DNA of 64,000 nt from Takakia lepidozioides (Eukaryota; Streptophyta; Takakiopsida; Takakiales; Takakiaceae). Both the position numbers and the translations under genes were made by a program. This document shows, piece after piece, positions 55,501-63,719 of this stretch; position 1 is the stretch's first letter; the number at the start of each line of letters is the position of its first letter. The notes under the pieces are model-generated. The model was given only the letters and a program-made list of their open reading frames with translations, was not told where the DNA came from and made no database searches. The stretch is from positions 33,232,001 through 33,296,000 of the forward strand of contig CM060731.1 in NCBI GenBank assembly GCA_030704615.1, given 5' to 3'.

Positions 55501-58500
55501 ACGGAGACGCTCCATCTCTGATTGTTGCTTGGATTGTGATACATTCTGTTAGTTTCCTCTCGTAGTTCTACACAGTCCGATAGACCTTCTCAGCAACCCA
55601 TGAGCGAAGTAGATTTTTCTTCATATTAATGAAGGAATCAGAAGGAATCAGATCAGAAATGCTTGGCAGCTTACCTGCAGGAGGCATTCACCCTTAGACA
55701 ATCACTCGAACAATAGTTCTTATCTCTATCTCTGGTTTCCTGTTTTCTCTCACTACTGTTTGGGGCAGTAGTGGCCATGGAACTGGATGATTGGGCTGAG
55801 TCCTCTCGCATTCGTGCTGAGGGACAGGCTGGTTTCCGTCGCAACCGATCCACTATTGACCACATCTTCACTCTTGAGGTTATGGTGGAAAGTGCACGCT
55901 ATGACAAAAGAATGGTCTATGTTTGCTTCGTGGACTTTCACAAAGCCTTTGATTCAGTTCCTCAGGACCTTCTCTTCCAACGGCTCCATAGAGTGGAAGT
56001 CCCTCCAGACATCCTTTGTGCCATCTCTTCTATGTATGAGATTGTCACTGGCATGGTCAACGTCGCTGGTGAATTCTCAGCCGAGATCCACAGCAACATT
56101 GGAGTCAAACAGCTGCCTTTCACCTACCCTGTTCGGGATCTACATTGACACCTTGGAGAATTACATATCAAAAAACCATGGGGTTGGGGTACCATTGGAT
56201 GGGGGACCAACAAATCAGATCTCCTCTACGCTGATGATGTTGCCCTTTTGGCACAATCCCCGGTCTTCCTGCAATGCCATCTCAAAATTTTGGAACAGTT
56301 CTGCAAAGACTATGGGATGGTCAATCTTAGCAAGACCAAGATCATGGTCTTCAATGGCCAGGCTGATCGTAGATTCATCTTCAACCAGCAGGAAATTGAG
56401 ATTGTGAAATCATACCAGTACCTGGGTCTGGTTATCCACTCCCCCAAGTTTCACTTTGCAGCCACTGCCTTGGACAGATTGACTAAAGGTAAGGCGGCCT
56501 CCGTCCGCCTTCAGGCCAAATGCAAGCAAATACATCTGCGTCATCCCCCAACCAAAAAGTGGCTGTTTGACACCGTCGTCAGCCCTGCTACCATCTATGG
56601 TTGTGAGTTCTGGGCACCTGGTGTCCCTGTCTCCTGGTGGGAAAAGAATTTGGAACCATTACAGTCATCTCCAAGCAATGCTTGGCGCCAGGTGCACAAC
56701 TCCATCTCAGATCCTAGGTGCAGAGTTCGCATGTGTACCATTGCAATCCGAGGCCCTCTTCCGGCTTACAATCTTTCTCCATAGATTACAGGCCCTTCCA
56801 CCCAAGGGGCTTGTGGCAAGGGCCCTCACAACATCTATGAGGCTCAAAGCTGCAGGTTTCAGGAACTCCTGGTATGCTCGAGTGGACAGTTTATTTCAAC
56901 GTAACGGACTTTCTACTGCTTTCCTATTACCAATGAATCCAGATGAGGTGGACATCACATCCAGACATGACTGCAACAGACTCATTAGGAGAGAGCTTAT
57001 GGAATTACATGTCAAGAGAACTTGGAAGCTACCCACCCAATCTCACGACAAAGCTCCACTTCTATCGAGAGACATTCTTGGTACTCCGCGATGATAGAAT
57101 CTTGAGACCAAATTACCTTTCAGCATCCTTATCTCCTTCCCTCCTGAGGGCATTGGGGCGGTTCAGGGTGGGTTCCCACAACCTACGGATAGAGACTGGC
57201 AGATGGGAAAACCTGCAACGGGAGGACCGCCTATGTCCAGCTTGCATAGGGCGCAGCGAGGAAATGGAAACTGAAAAACACTTCTTCTACTGCCCTCTAT
57301 ACTACGAGATCCGTGGGAGATTCCACTGTTTATTCAGTGGAACCCAAACTCTCACTGATGTCTTCCACTATGAGGATCAAAAATGCTTGGCAGCCTACCT
57401 CATGAGGCCTTCACCCTTAGACAATCGCTACAACATTAATTGTGGTTTCTGGATTTGTTCCTCTCTCATGTTTTCTTCCATTTTGTCCCATGAGCTCTAT
57501 GAGCTTTCCGCGGACGTTATAAGCACCATTTCATTTCATTTCATTTCATTTCATTTCTCTCATGTTTTTCTTTCCATTTTGTCCCTTAAGCTCTATGAGC
57601 TTTCCACAGACGTTATAAAGCACCATTTCATTTCATTTCTTTCTGTCTTTGCGCCTTAGTGGATAATATATGATCTCTTCACTTCACTGCAAAACGGTTC
57701 TGGTTTGAAATGCTTGGCAGCTACGTTCACCAGGCACTCATGTCTCCATGAATTGAGTCGTGGAGATTTCTAATTCCTTCGTTTCTTTGCTGAGTCTTTC
57801 CATGTGTTAAATCAGTTCTCTCTTGTCATTTTTTTGTTTTACATGTACCTATGGGCCATTATTGCCTCCTGTGGATGTTATAAAATTGCTTTTCTCTGTC
57901 CCCTTCAGGCTTGTCCAGGTCTCCCCATGAACATAGTACATTTCTTTCATGTAATGTCTTTGTTCATGTCTTGTCTCATTTTGGCAGTGCTAGTTTGAGT
58001 TCTTTTCTGTTCTTCGCTCAAATCGTGGAAGATGAGTGGACTTGTTTTGTTATGTAGTGTGCACTTTAGGAGGTCCATGTGCAGCTGGTCCCTCTAACTG
58101 TGAGTGTGGCTTGACAAACAGTGTGATGGGATTGCGTCTCCGACAGGCTGGATCGCCCTGGTGCAGCGGTACAATGTACCAAGCCTCGTAATGCGCCAAG
58201 GAGAGGAGGTCATCAGTTTGGATGAGGCTGAGGCTCTTCCAATTGGTGCTTCCCCTATACAAGGCAGTGGAAGGGGTGATATGGGCGTTTGTGAGACAAA
58301 GCAGTTAGTTACTTTCATGAATGGGTCAGGTTTGCGGGAAGAGTTTTGCCTGGATAACTGTCCAACTGAGCATGTTCGATGCTGTGGCCACCAGGTAGTA
58401 CTGTGTGTGTGGGGGGGTGTGTTTGTGTTGGAGAGAGGAGTATTTGGCACACATGTGTTCCTTTCTGGTTCATGCAAATGTGGAAGATAAATGTTGATAT

Positions 58501-61500
58501 ATTGACAGTATAACGGAAGTGATTACTTCTTAACAAGGTTGGATTTGTGCTAAAGTCTCAGAGCAGGGGCCCATCAATATGAGAAGTTGTAGCAGTGTTG
58601 GAACTGAAATGGTTTTCTACAAGCAATGCCAGTCACCATTGTATCTTTCCATTGTGTTAAGTTTCTTCATAGGAGGTCTTTTCTCTGGAGGAAGTGTATC
58701 ATATTTTGGAGCTCTCACACGCTGATGTGCATTCCCTTGGATATCTTTGTAGATGCATGTAGCATGCTTCCAACGTTATGCTGGTTCTCTTCTTAAACGG
58801 CACTTTGGCTTCTCTACTTATGAAGGTAGTTATGAAGCGTGACTGTTTGACGATTTTGCACCGACTCATTGCTAGTTTTGCTCCTGCCTTACGTCTGCCA
58901 CAGTACAGAACAGTTTGATGTGCAAGGGAACATATTAGGTGTGATGTCCTGTTTTCTTTCTGTATGTTTCCTGTGTTTCTATCCTTCATCAGGTTGTTCA
59001 TGATATCTGTCTGATCATAGATTTCTTAGGCCACATAATTGTTTTCATATAACCTTGTCTACCTTCGTAGAATTCAACTTTATCAAGACCAGCATGACTA
59101 TATTCCTTGAGTCCCTAGTACAGCACAGAATTATTATGTAGTTAACACTTGGCATAATCATCCTAGCAATCTCACAGATGCCCACCTACCAGGCATTGCT
59201 GTTGAGAGACTAATGACAGCAATGCCTTACTGGTGAAGCTGTTGTGATTGGATTCTGGGTGGTCAGGAAAAGGTATCATAGACCTCTCAAAAATGGACTT
59301 CCTCTGCCCAATCTGTCGCCGCCTAGCAAATGTGTTACTACCCCATGTGGATGCCTCAATCCTGAAGATGACAGATACACAAGTGGAGGGAAAGGAGGTG
59401 GACGAATCAGGGAAAAATTGGGAAAGTTTCTGGCAACTTCATCAGATTCTAGCAGAAGCAATTGAGCTTTTTGCTCGTCAGGTATCTACAGCTCCTTGTG
59501 CTTTCTGTGCTTAATCCTGTACGGTGGTGTCCAATAAACAAGTCCTTAGAGTCTGTGATTTGCGCCATGATAAAGAGTTAGATCTTTCAAGACCTTCGAA
59601 CCAATAGGTCATTTTTATTTGTTGACCTAAACAAATCGGTCTACCTCCGTTTGCCTTTAAATTTTCATTACGTTTTCTGTCCATGGAGCAGAGTTTAAGG
59701 GTGAGAAGCAACTTTCCTCAAGAACCGGAAATGGAGGGCCTGTCAAGCTGCTGGGTGAGTGCAAAGGCACCCTTGGAAGAAATGAAATGAAATGAAATGG
59801 TGCTTTGTCCGCGGAAAGCTCATAGAGCTTATGGGACAAAATGGAAAGAAAAACATGAGAAAGAGGACAAGGCTTTTAAAGCTTTGTTTTTTCCTAACTT
59901 CAAATTCGTGAGATGTTTTGATATCTGCTGTGCAATGCAGGCATTGGTTGCATGTATAGGGGGTTTTGCAGATTGCTGAACGGTCTGATTTTGTTTGATG
60001 ATTAAGCAGTCCTAATTTTAATCCACTTTTTCTTCTTTTTTGAGTGGTACAGGTTGTCGCTCACTTGTTTGGCTTGCCCTCCTTTTCTCTTGAGCCATGA
60101 GAGAAGTGAATAGTAAGAAAGCTGTGTCTGAACTCTTCAGAAGTTACACAAAGAAAAGGATTTGATGGAAGTCATCAAAAGCAAGAAAATTGCAAAATGG
60201 CAAAATAACTCCCCAAACAAACTGGTGCGCCCGTCCAGGTGCTTTGGGAGGTGCTTGCAGCAAATATAATCCACACCGAAGTGGAGACGAGGGAAGATTT
60301 GACGGAAGTTGCATCATCTTCCACTGCGCCAATTCAGCTTGCTGATGAGCACATGTGGGGAGGAGACCCAGCCCATTGGATAGCCCTACGGGAGCTGGGC
60401 AAATTGGCGATGCTTGCCAATACAATGTGTTGTGGAGGTGGGTGGTCTGCGTTTGCTGCTTTGAGAGGAGACTGTCTTGTACAGTGTTCTGGTCAGGTGC
60501 TTAAAAGCTTACTGCAATTCACTTCCTGTCTTATCATGTCACACTTGCCTTGCCCTGTCTGTTTTATGTTAAGCCTTAGCACTTATCCAAGGAGATATGT
60601 TGAGCATGACATTTTGTATGAAATTTGAGAAACTAGCCTCTTTCTTTGGGAGCAAAGGAATGTTTCAAATGAGGTTTCTCCAACAGACTTCCAACACTGA
60701 GAAACTAGCCTCTCTCTGTGGGATCTCTATGGTTTTAAGTGAAGTTTCCACAACCAACAAACACTGGATCCTACCACATGCTGGTCAGAGATGGAGTGCC
60801 TCATGCAGGTAGGTGCTTAGCACTTGGGAGACATCTCATCTTCTGTGAAGAGCAAAAACATGACTGCATAAGTGGTGACACTGGACACTATTTTGAGCTC
60901 ACAACCGAACTCCATGGATATGTCCGTAGGCTATCAGCTGGGATAACATGGGCTAGCATGAGAGTCAGACAATCATCTTTCCAGTTGTACCAGTCCAGCA
61001 AAGTGTACGTTTACTCTAAGATCACAAGTCTTTATGCTCCATTGCAGCACAAGGAAGGCAGTCGATGACCTCATTGCTACAACATGAGCTCAAAGTGTTG
61101 AGGGACCACATCTGCAATCAGCAAGAGGATGGACTCCTTATTACCAGTCAGGATGTATCATGGAACCCTGTGCAGGACAGGTTTCTGCTTGACGCTAGTA
61201 GTGACCTATGGTCAACCTTTCAAGACATTTTTGGCTCGCAGCTGCAAGGAGCTGGTGAGAAAGCGGAGGACAAAGATAGTGAGGATGTTGAGGTGAACTG
61301 TGAACAGGACAGGACTTCACAAAGGGGAGTGTTGGATGGGGTGAATACAAGTGGTTTGCCAACTGCCTGCAGGGAGGCATCAAGAATTGAAGATGTTTCT
61401 CTCTGGCCTATGCCATCTATGCAGGAAGCAAGGGGCATGGCCAGTGGTAATAAAGCCGGACAACTGGATGAGACTGCAGGCAAGCTAAGGCAGGGCATAT

Positions 61501-62576
61501 TTCCCTCGCAGCACGCAGGTGATGATGTATCGATGGAGGAAGTATGTAGTGAGTGTGATGAGGAAGACACTGAGTTTGATAGGCCTGCAGCAAGGGTTGA
61601 TGTGAATGGTCCAAATACAAGTGGCTCACTGACTGCCAATAGGGAGGAAACAAGAAATGAAGATGATACAACTCAGCCATCCAACAGACCTCCCATGTCA
61701 TCCTTGCATGGAGCAAGGGGGATGGCCAGCAACAGGGCACCAGCTGATGAGACTGTAGGCAAGCTTGGGTGTGCCCTAGTGGGAGGGTTGGCCCCATTGC
61801 AAGTCACACTGGAGGAGGAGGTTTGCAGTGAGGACAGTGAGGAAGGCTATGAAATTGAGAGGCCTGCTGCAGCAAGGGCCGTTGTGAGTGATTCAAATAC
61901 AAGTGATCCAATTGCTGACACTGAGGAAACAAAACACATAATTCTCTGGCCCTCTAACACACCTCCCATGCCGTCCATGCAGGGAGCACAAGATATGGCT
62001 ATGACTGATAGGGTGGATGAGGCTACGGGTAAACTGATTTGTGAGCCATTGCCTTCTCAGTGCAAGGCTGATAGGGTTTCAAAGAAGGGCAGCCAAAGAG
62101 AGATGGTGAAGGACTTAAAGGAGTGGACTTCAAAGATTTTGAAGGATGGTTTGCTTGCAGCTGACCCATTTGGGCTTCTTATTGTGCTCTTACTTGTGAG
62201 TACTGCTCTTGTGTTCGATGTATTTGCTTATCACTATCCAAAAGCAGGTAAAAGAGAAAAAGTAAGTGAATTTTTGATGTCTGCATCTCAATACCACTTC
62301 TGAGTAAATCTTAGACCTTTGTCGTTATATTGAGTTGTCTCTCTGAGTTTAAAGACCTGGCATTTTGTCACACTTGTTCGGTTGGTCCAGGCATTTCAGG
62401 GGTTGCCCAAGCTCCAGCAGATTCTATCCATGGTGAAGATTGCCTACATAGTCGCGGTCACCCAGACATCAACAGCATGTGAGAAACTATTAGCGAAATT
62501 GCTGGACCAAGACAAGTGCCTTAAATCTGTCATCCAGGAGGCATGCCTTCCCTTCCTGCGTAGGGCAGCTATGCTG
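30447..62576 (+). CDS. PRT6: PRT6/UBR1-type N-degron E3 ubiquitin ligase (partial; continues past window)
   Basis: This ligase recognises N-terminal degrons, mainly type 1 basic residues (Arg/Lys/His), through its UBR box and ubiquitinates the protein through a RING with an E2. In plants PRT6 controls ERF-VII stability and so oxygen sensing. Recognised exons: 30447-30649, 32559-32611, 33046-33112, 34430-34509, 34889-35016, 35233-35319, 35828-35902, 36742-36877, 37270-37384, 37929-37974, 38614-38736, 39147-39224, 39421-39531, 40147-40299, 41106-41156, 41534-41616, 48655-48751, 49715-49750, 49879-49941, 50245-50303, 50752-50850, 52550-52657, 52866-52987, 53099-53304, 53942-54024, 54403-54634, 58122-58394, 58753-58825, 59267-59481, 59692-59754, 60239-60496, 61062-62261, 62391-62576. 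All neighbouring borders but a few agree in phase. Some short exons are still missing (for example around 48752-49714, 49942-50244 and 53305-53941), as are the extreme N-terminus and the exons beyond 62.6 kb. Introns reach 7 kb because of LINE insertions. Confidence 0.88.
34150..34385 (-). repeat. tRNA-derived SINE in a PRT6-like intron
   Basis: On the minus strand the 5' end reads AGTAGCTCAGTTGGTATGTG (a perfect tRNA-type box A) followed about 35 bases later by GGGGTCAAATCCTGC (box B). After this comes a 150-bp unrelated body and an AT-rich tail at 34120-34150. The tRNA-like head lacks a complete acceptor stem pairing, so it is a SINE and not a tRNA gene. Confidence 0.7.
34889..37974 (+). 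CDS. PRT6: PRT6-like gene, N-terminal scaffold exons
   Basis: Six exons (34889-35016, 35233-35319, 35828-35902, 36742-36877, 37270-37384, 37929-37974) follow the UBR box. They encode the helical region typical of UBR1/2/PRT6: SPLDVFLETLPRMPEDLMEG, then FKAKFSREITGHYSNMI, then VMVQLFNVPESTLILIQED. The sequence PLDVFL-x-LPRMP and the VQ(L/M)F-x-VP block are conserved landmarks. The first exon (34889-35016) is supported by phase and an open frame more than by similarity. All internal phases agree. Confidence 0.8.
38614..41616 (+). CDS. PRT6: PRT6-like gene, central scaffold exons
   Basis: Six exons: 38614-38736, 39147-39224, 39421-39531, 40147-40299, 41106-41156 and 41534-41616. The block DLRLIVAHAKVAVYVLSERQ with VLSYLQ, then WMNPYSRSLVVDFEEN, matches the DLKYV...MQGMNP region of the family. 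VVSLHIPLHRTL corresponds to the conserved (F/L)H(I/L)PLHR box, ALMEHPLHIAVWMAQ to the EHPLRxxVWxAQ box, and IRAGEWRGN to VHAGMWRRNG. The last exon ends in phase 2 at GACCA before GTGCGT and joins 48655 across a 7-kb intron. Confidence 0.87.
40797..41067 (+). mobile_element. 5'-truncated LINE family A copy with 16-bp target duplication
   Basis: It encodes the C-terminal end of the family A ORF2 (FTNFESLEAEPKAQALLRP...) and stops at the family's 3' end, ACGTCTTATGAGTACA. It is bracketed by TCTTTCAGGCACCCTT at 40781-40796 and 41068-41083, a perfect 16-bp duplication. This defines the precise insertion into a PRT6-like intron in sense orientation. Confidence 0.88.
42660..42925 (-). repeat. LINE family A 3'-end fragments
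   Basis: Two closely spaced 3'-end remnants (about 42755-42800 and 42830-42900), each with a variant of GTACTCATAAGACGTTGTTTGC on the plus strand, the family A terminus read from the other side. Confidence 0.55.
42925..44460 (-). repeat. Cluster of LINE family B 3'-end fragments
   Basis: At least three minus-strand copies lie head to tail (about 42930-43560, 43560-44000 and 44030-44460). They encode variants of RFRVGSHNLRIETGRWENLQ and of a zinc knuckle (CPAC...C), and show the hairpin AAGCTCATAGAGCTT and the (GAAAT)n tail at 43365-43400. All are frameshifted and non-coding now. Confidence 0.7.
44495..44775 (-). mobile_element. 5'-truncated LINE family A copy next to the long copy
   Basis: This minus-strand copy is nearly the same sequence as the 3' end of the long copy beside it. 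It lies between two CCCCATGGGGAGAGA repeats (44480-44494 and 44776-44790), which look like its target duplication. Confidence 0.75.
45463..46125 (-). pseudogene. LINE family A reverse transcriptase
   Basis: A continuous 220-codon frame containing RT motifs from GQAGFRRNR through VAQGCTLSPLLFN and ALMFADDFAGI to a thumb region. It overlaps by about 60 bases with the upstream frame (46513-46061), consistent with a frameshift or small deletion. Confidence 0.85.
46513..47531 (-). pseudogene. LINE family A APE-type endonuclease, frameshifted
   Basis: From LRLATFNFSGLTNQRKQLEV (start of the AP-endonuclease fold) through CAGQETWE, VVLLGDFNARV and, in a shifted frame, DYIIMDKILFPQ and GTSDHFLVWTEI. 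The enzyme nicks target DNA to prime reverse transcription. One frame break near 46985. Confidence 0.85.
47530..47965 (-). repeat. 140-bp tandem triplication in the 5' region of the LINE
   Basis: The anchor GGTAAACCATT recurs at 47598, 47738 and 47878, exactly 140 bases apart. Each unit carries CCGTGTATAGATTTTG-like, CTCGTCTTGTGTA and GTGCCAAATCCTTCAG blocks. On the minus strand each unit encodes GFGTLNGLPILKVYTRR, but because 140 is not a multiple of three the three copies fall in three frames. Confidence 0.9.
48655..48751 (+). CDS. PRT6: PRT6-like gene exon (LLLQFCA...MAERFD)
   Basis: After a GATCACAG acceptor the frame reads SMDMDILLLQFCAVA and ends MRMAERFD before GTACTC. This matches the LDLFLLQ...ILERFG segment that follows VHAGMW in PRT6/UBR proteins. 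Phase 2 of the exon at 41616 is completed by the first base here, giving HDQSMDMD. Confidence 0.85.
49420..49600 (+). repeat. LINE family B 3'-end fragment
   Basis: The last codons, then 3' UTR with AAGCTCTATGAGCTT (49538-49552) and GGACGTTATAAAGCAC followed by ATTTCATTTC. It sits in a PRT6-like intron in sense orientation. Confidence 0.75.
49715..50850 (+). CDS. PRT6: PRT6-like gene exons around the RERR segment
   Basis: Four exons: 49715-49750 (36 nt, VVRERRNTGMTE), 49879-49941 (KECLRYDVIQWLCVRDQTYS), 50245-50303 (DHKKLNDMLDEVALFHDPK) and 50752-50850 (LQERGFYRLRAECWEEFDPL...). They match the V-x-ERR/H-F-x-G, ELVYKLAIGDATHSQLVK, LQE-x-LD-x-VA-x-Y-x-NP and W-x-ELD segments of the family. The start of the third exon leaves a phase gap, so one short exon between 49942 and 50244 is probably missed. 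Confidence 0.83.
52550..53304 (+). CDS. PRT6: PRT6-like gene exons before the basic coiled-coil
   Basis: Exons 52550-52657 (phase 0), 52866-52987 (ends phase 2) and 53099-53304. They read ERAVSVGKLRHYWRI, LANLLHTQ, then LLWNVFLHVTTLITEESNAT with VTALQMMGIILSDLR, then PSIYQLLLELQQVKDN. These correspond to the AEERY, RIAEVATCRTV, LLTALHLLALALDIC and PSLLSLLV-x-L regions. The base completing the Arg codon across 52987/53099 keeps the frame. Confidence 0.83.
53942..54634 (+). CDS. PRT6: PRT6-like gene exons: basic helix, Ser/Thr-rich linker and first RING cysteines
   Basis: Exon 53942-54024 encodes a basic helix (FKKQRQEAILAEFAA) equal to the RQAAIL-x-K segment just before the RING in PRT6. Exon 54403-54634 continues QKAFLEYQHDSDDD, then a Ser/Thr-rich low-complexity linker, then AHECAFCRSK, the first CxxC of the RING. 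It splices in phase 0 to 58122 over a 3.5-kb intron holding LINE debris. Confidence 0.87.
54963..55255 (+). repeat. LINE family B 3'-end fragment
   Basis: It shares CTATACTATAAGATCCGTGG, ATGCTTGGCAGC and CCGCGGACATTATAAAGTACC with the long copy, and ends in ATTCATTTCATTT. Confidence 0.75.
55640..55770 (+). repeat. LINE family B fragment without tail
   Basis: AATGCTTGGCAGCTTACCTGC and CCCTTAGACAATCACTCGAAC are the end of ORF2 of the family. The tail is missing, and a longer copy starts right after. Confidence 0.6.
55771..57560 (+). mobile_element. LINE family B copy with RT, 5'-truncated
   Basis: The endonuclease half is missing; the copy begins at GQAGFRRNRSTIDHIFTLEV of RT (about 55820). 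Further motifs: CFVDFHKAFDSVPQDLLFQR, LSPTLFGIYIDTLE, and the active site LYADDVALLAQ (about 56222-56260) followed by KTKIMVFNG and YLGL. The C-terminal zinc knuckle CPACIGRSEEMETEKHFFYC lies at about 57235-57295. There are frame changes near 56110, 56250 and 56760. The 3' UTR has the hairpin and a (TTTCA)n tail at 57527-57557. Confidence 0.87.
57560..57640 (+). repeat. Second LINE family B 3' tail
   Basis: Directly after the tail of the long copy comes another TCTCATGTTTTTC...AAGCTCTATGAGCTTT...GACGTTATAAAGCACC with its own ATTTC repeats. Confidence 0.7.
58122..58394 (+). CDS. PRT6: PRT6-like gene exon, RING middle part
   Basis: A 91-codon exon (TTGACAAACAG acceptor, donor CACCAG|GTAGTA). 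It begins CDGIASPTGWIALVQRYNV, equivalent to the segment after CSLC in PRT6, and ends VRCCGHQ, the CGH of the RING-H2 finger that is completed by the next exon. Confidence 0.9.
58753..58825 (+). CDS. PRT6: PRT6-like gene exon, RING-H2 His/Cys
   Basis: The exon reads MHVACFQRYAGSLLKRHFGF, giving the CGHQMHVAC zinc-ligand pattern together with the previous exon. It ends in phase 1 and joins 59267 in frame. Confidence 0.92.
59267..59481 (+). CDS. PRT6: PRT6-like gene exon, last RING cysteines (CPICRRLAN)
   Basis: GIIDLSKMDFLCPICRRLAN is the hallmark of the PRT6/UBR1 RING: a CPxCRxLxN block followed by VLLP. The rest of the exon is acidic and then helical (WQLHQILAEAIELFARQ). The end is phase 0. 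Confidence 0.93.
59692..60496 (+). CDS. PRT6: PRT6-like gene exons after the RING
   Basis: Exon 59692-59754 (SLRVRSNFPQEPEMEGLSSCW, placed by phase and borders only) and exon 60239-60496, beginning VLWEVLAANIIHTEVETRE, which matches the LW-x-VL-x-SNI-x-x-TEIA-x-R block of the family. Confidence 0.75.
59778..59865 (-). repeat. LINE family B 3'-end fragment, antisense
   Basis: GAAATGAAATGAAATGGTGC, then GTCCGCGGAAAGCTCATAGAGC: the reverse complement of the family B 3' end. Confidence 0.75.
61062..62261 (+). CDS. PRT6: PRT6-like gene, large exon with threefold acidic repeat
   Basis: A 400-codon exon with phase 0 at both ends. It begins with a helical, conserved-type part (LLQHELKVLRDHICNQQ and SQDVSWNPVQDRFLLDASSD) and ends DGLLAADPFGLLIVLLL, equal to the LLSDPFS-x-LMWVL-FCLP block of PRT6. 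Between them lies an acidic, low-conservation insert with three degenerate units of about 90 residues, each with an N-T-S-(G/D) start, a (M)PSMQ(E/G)A(R/Q) box, DE(T/A)-(A/V)-GK and EVCSE. I know of no counterpart of the repeat in other PRT6 proteins. Confidence 0.85.
62391..62576 (+). CDS. PRT6: PRT6-like gene exon near the C-terminus (last in window)
   Basis: A 62-codon exon. IAYIVAVTQTSTACEKLL matches the LVHLFYVVSVTQAVITY segment, and ACLPFLRRAAML the YLRRCALLWKLL segment of the family. It ends with donor GTACAT; the remaining C-terminal exons lie beyond the window. Confidence 0.87.
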
Positions 62577-62959
62577 GTACATTTCTCTCCCTCTGGACAT
62601 TATACGTTGCTACATTATACATTATCACTGCTTTCTTCTATTTTCTTTCTCTCACTTTTTTCACTTGTGTCCCCTAGCTGGTTTGGCCTCTCATATGTCA
62701 TTCATGCTTTTGCTTGAGACCTAACTCTTTGGGCCTACGAAGTTCCGTTTTTTCTTCTTCTGTCTTTCTGGCTTTTCAAAACCAATGTCTGATGTTAAAA
62801 TATCTCTCCCAGACTTCTGGGACATAATAAACTCCTTATCCTTGTGAAGCTTGGGCTCTTTGGCACAGCAGACATGGTGAGTTCCTTTTTTTTTCTTCTT
62901 TCGATTTGTGTTTGTGGTCCCTCTCTCTTTCTTGTGTCTTTCTTCCTCTAGAAGAAAGA

Positions 62960-63440
62960 ACACTTCTTCTTCTATTGCCCTCTATACTACGAGATCCGTG
63001 GGAGATTCCACTGTTTATTCCATGGAACCCAATCTCTCACTGAAGTCTTCCACTATGTGGATCAGAAATGCTTGGCAGCATACCTGCACGAGGCCATCAC
63101 CCTTAGACAATCACTCGAACAATAGTTCTTATCTTGGCTTTGGTTTTGTTTCCTCTCTCATGTTTTCTTCCATTTTGTCCCATAAGCTCTATGAGCTTTC
63201 TGCGGACGTTATAAAGCACCATTTCATTTCATTTCATTTCCTCTTGTCCCATAACCACTTTGGGCCTCCCGCGGACGTTATAAAGTACCATTTCATTTCA
63301 TTTCCCGTTTTTTGTCCCATAAGCTCTTTGAGCTTTCTGAGGCATCACTTCATGTATCCTGAGATGGTCATTTGTTTGTTCTACCCTGTCCCATGGGCCC
63401 TCATGGCCCTCTGTGGACGTTACTTTCTTGTCTTCCTGTC
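62960..63440 (+). repeat. LINE family B 3' ends in series
   Basis: A 3'-end fragment (62960-63235) is followed by two more short ends (63240-63305, 63310-63350) and a diverged one (63385-63430), each having a GTCCCAT...hairpin...GGACGTTA signature. Confidence 0.75.
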
Positions 63441-63719
63441 TCTATCTGCTTTACAAGTTGGCAATGTGCTGGTCTTCAACAGACCACAAGCCCATATGTT
63501 GGATCACCACTTCTTCCCTCTGGGATAGAAATAGAATTGCAGAATCCTTCAGATATCTGGCAATGCTGTTGACAGACTGAGCAAGGGTTCAGCTGTGTCT
63601 CCTGTCCTAGAAACAGTAGCAAAAAATCTAGAAAGAAAAAAAGGAAAAATGCAGTACATCCAGGAGAGGCCGAAAGGGTGTACAGGACCGTAGAACCATT
63701 TACATGCCAAACATTGCAG

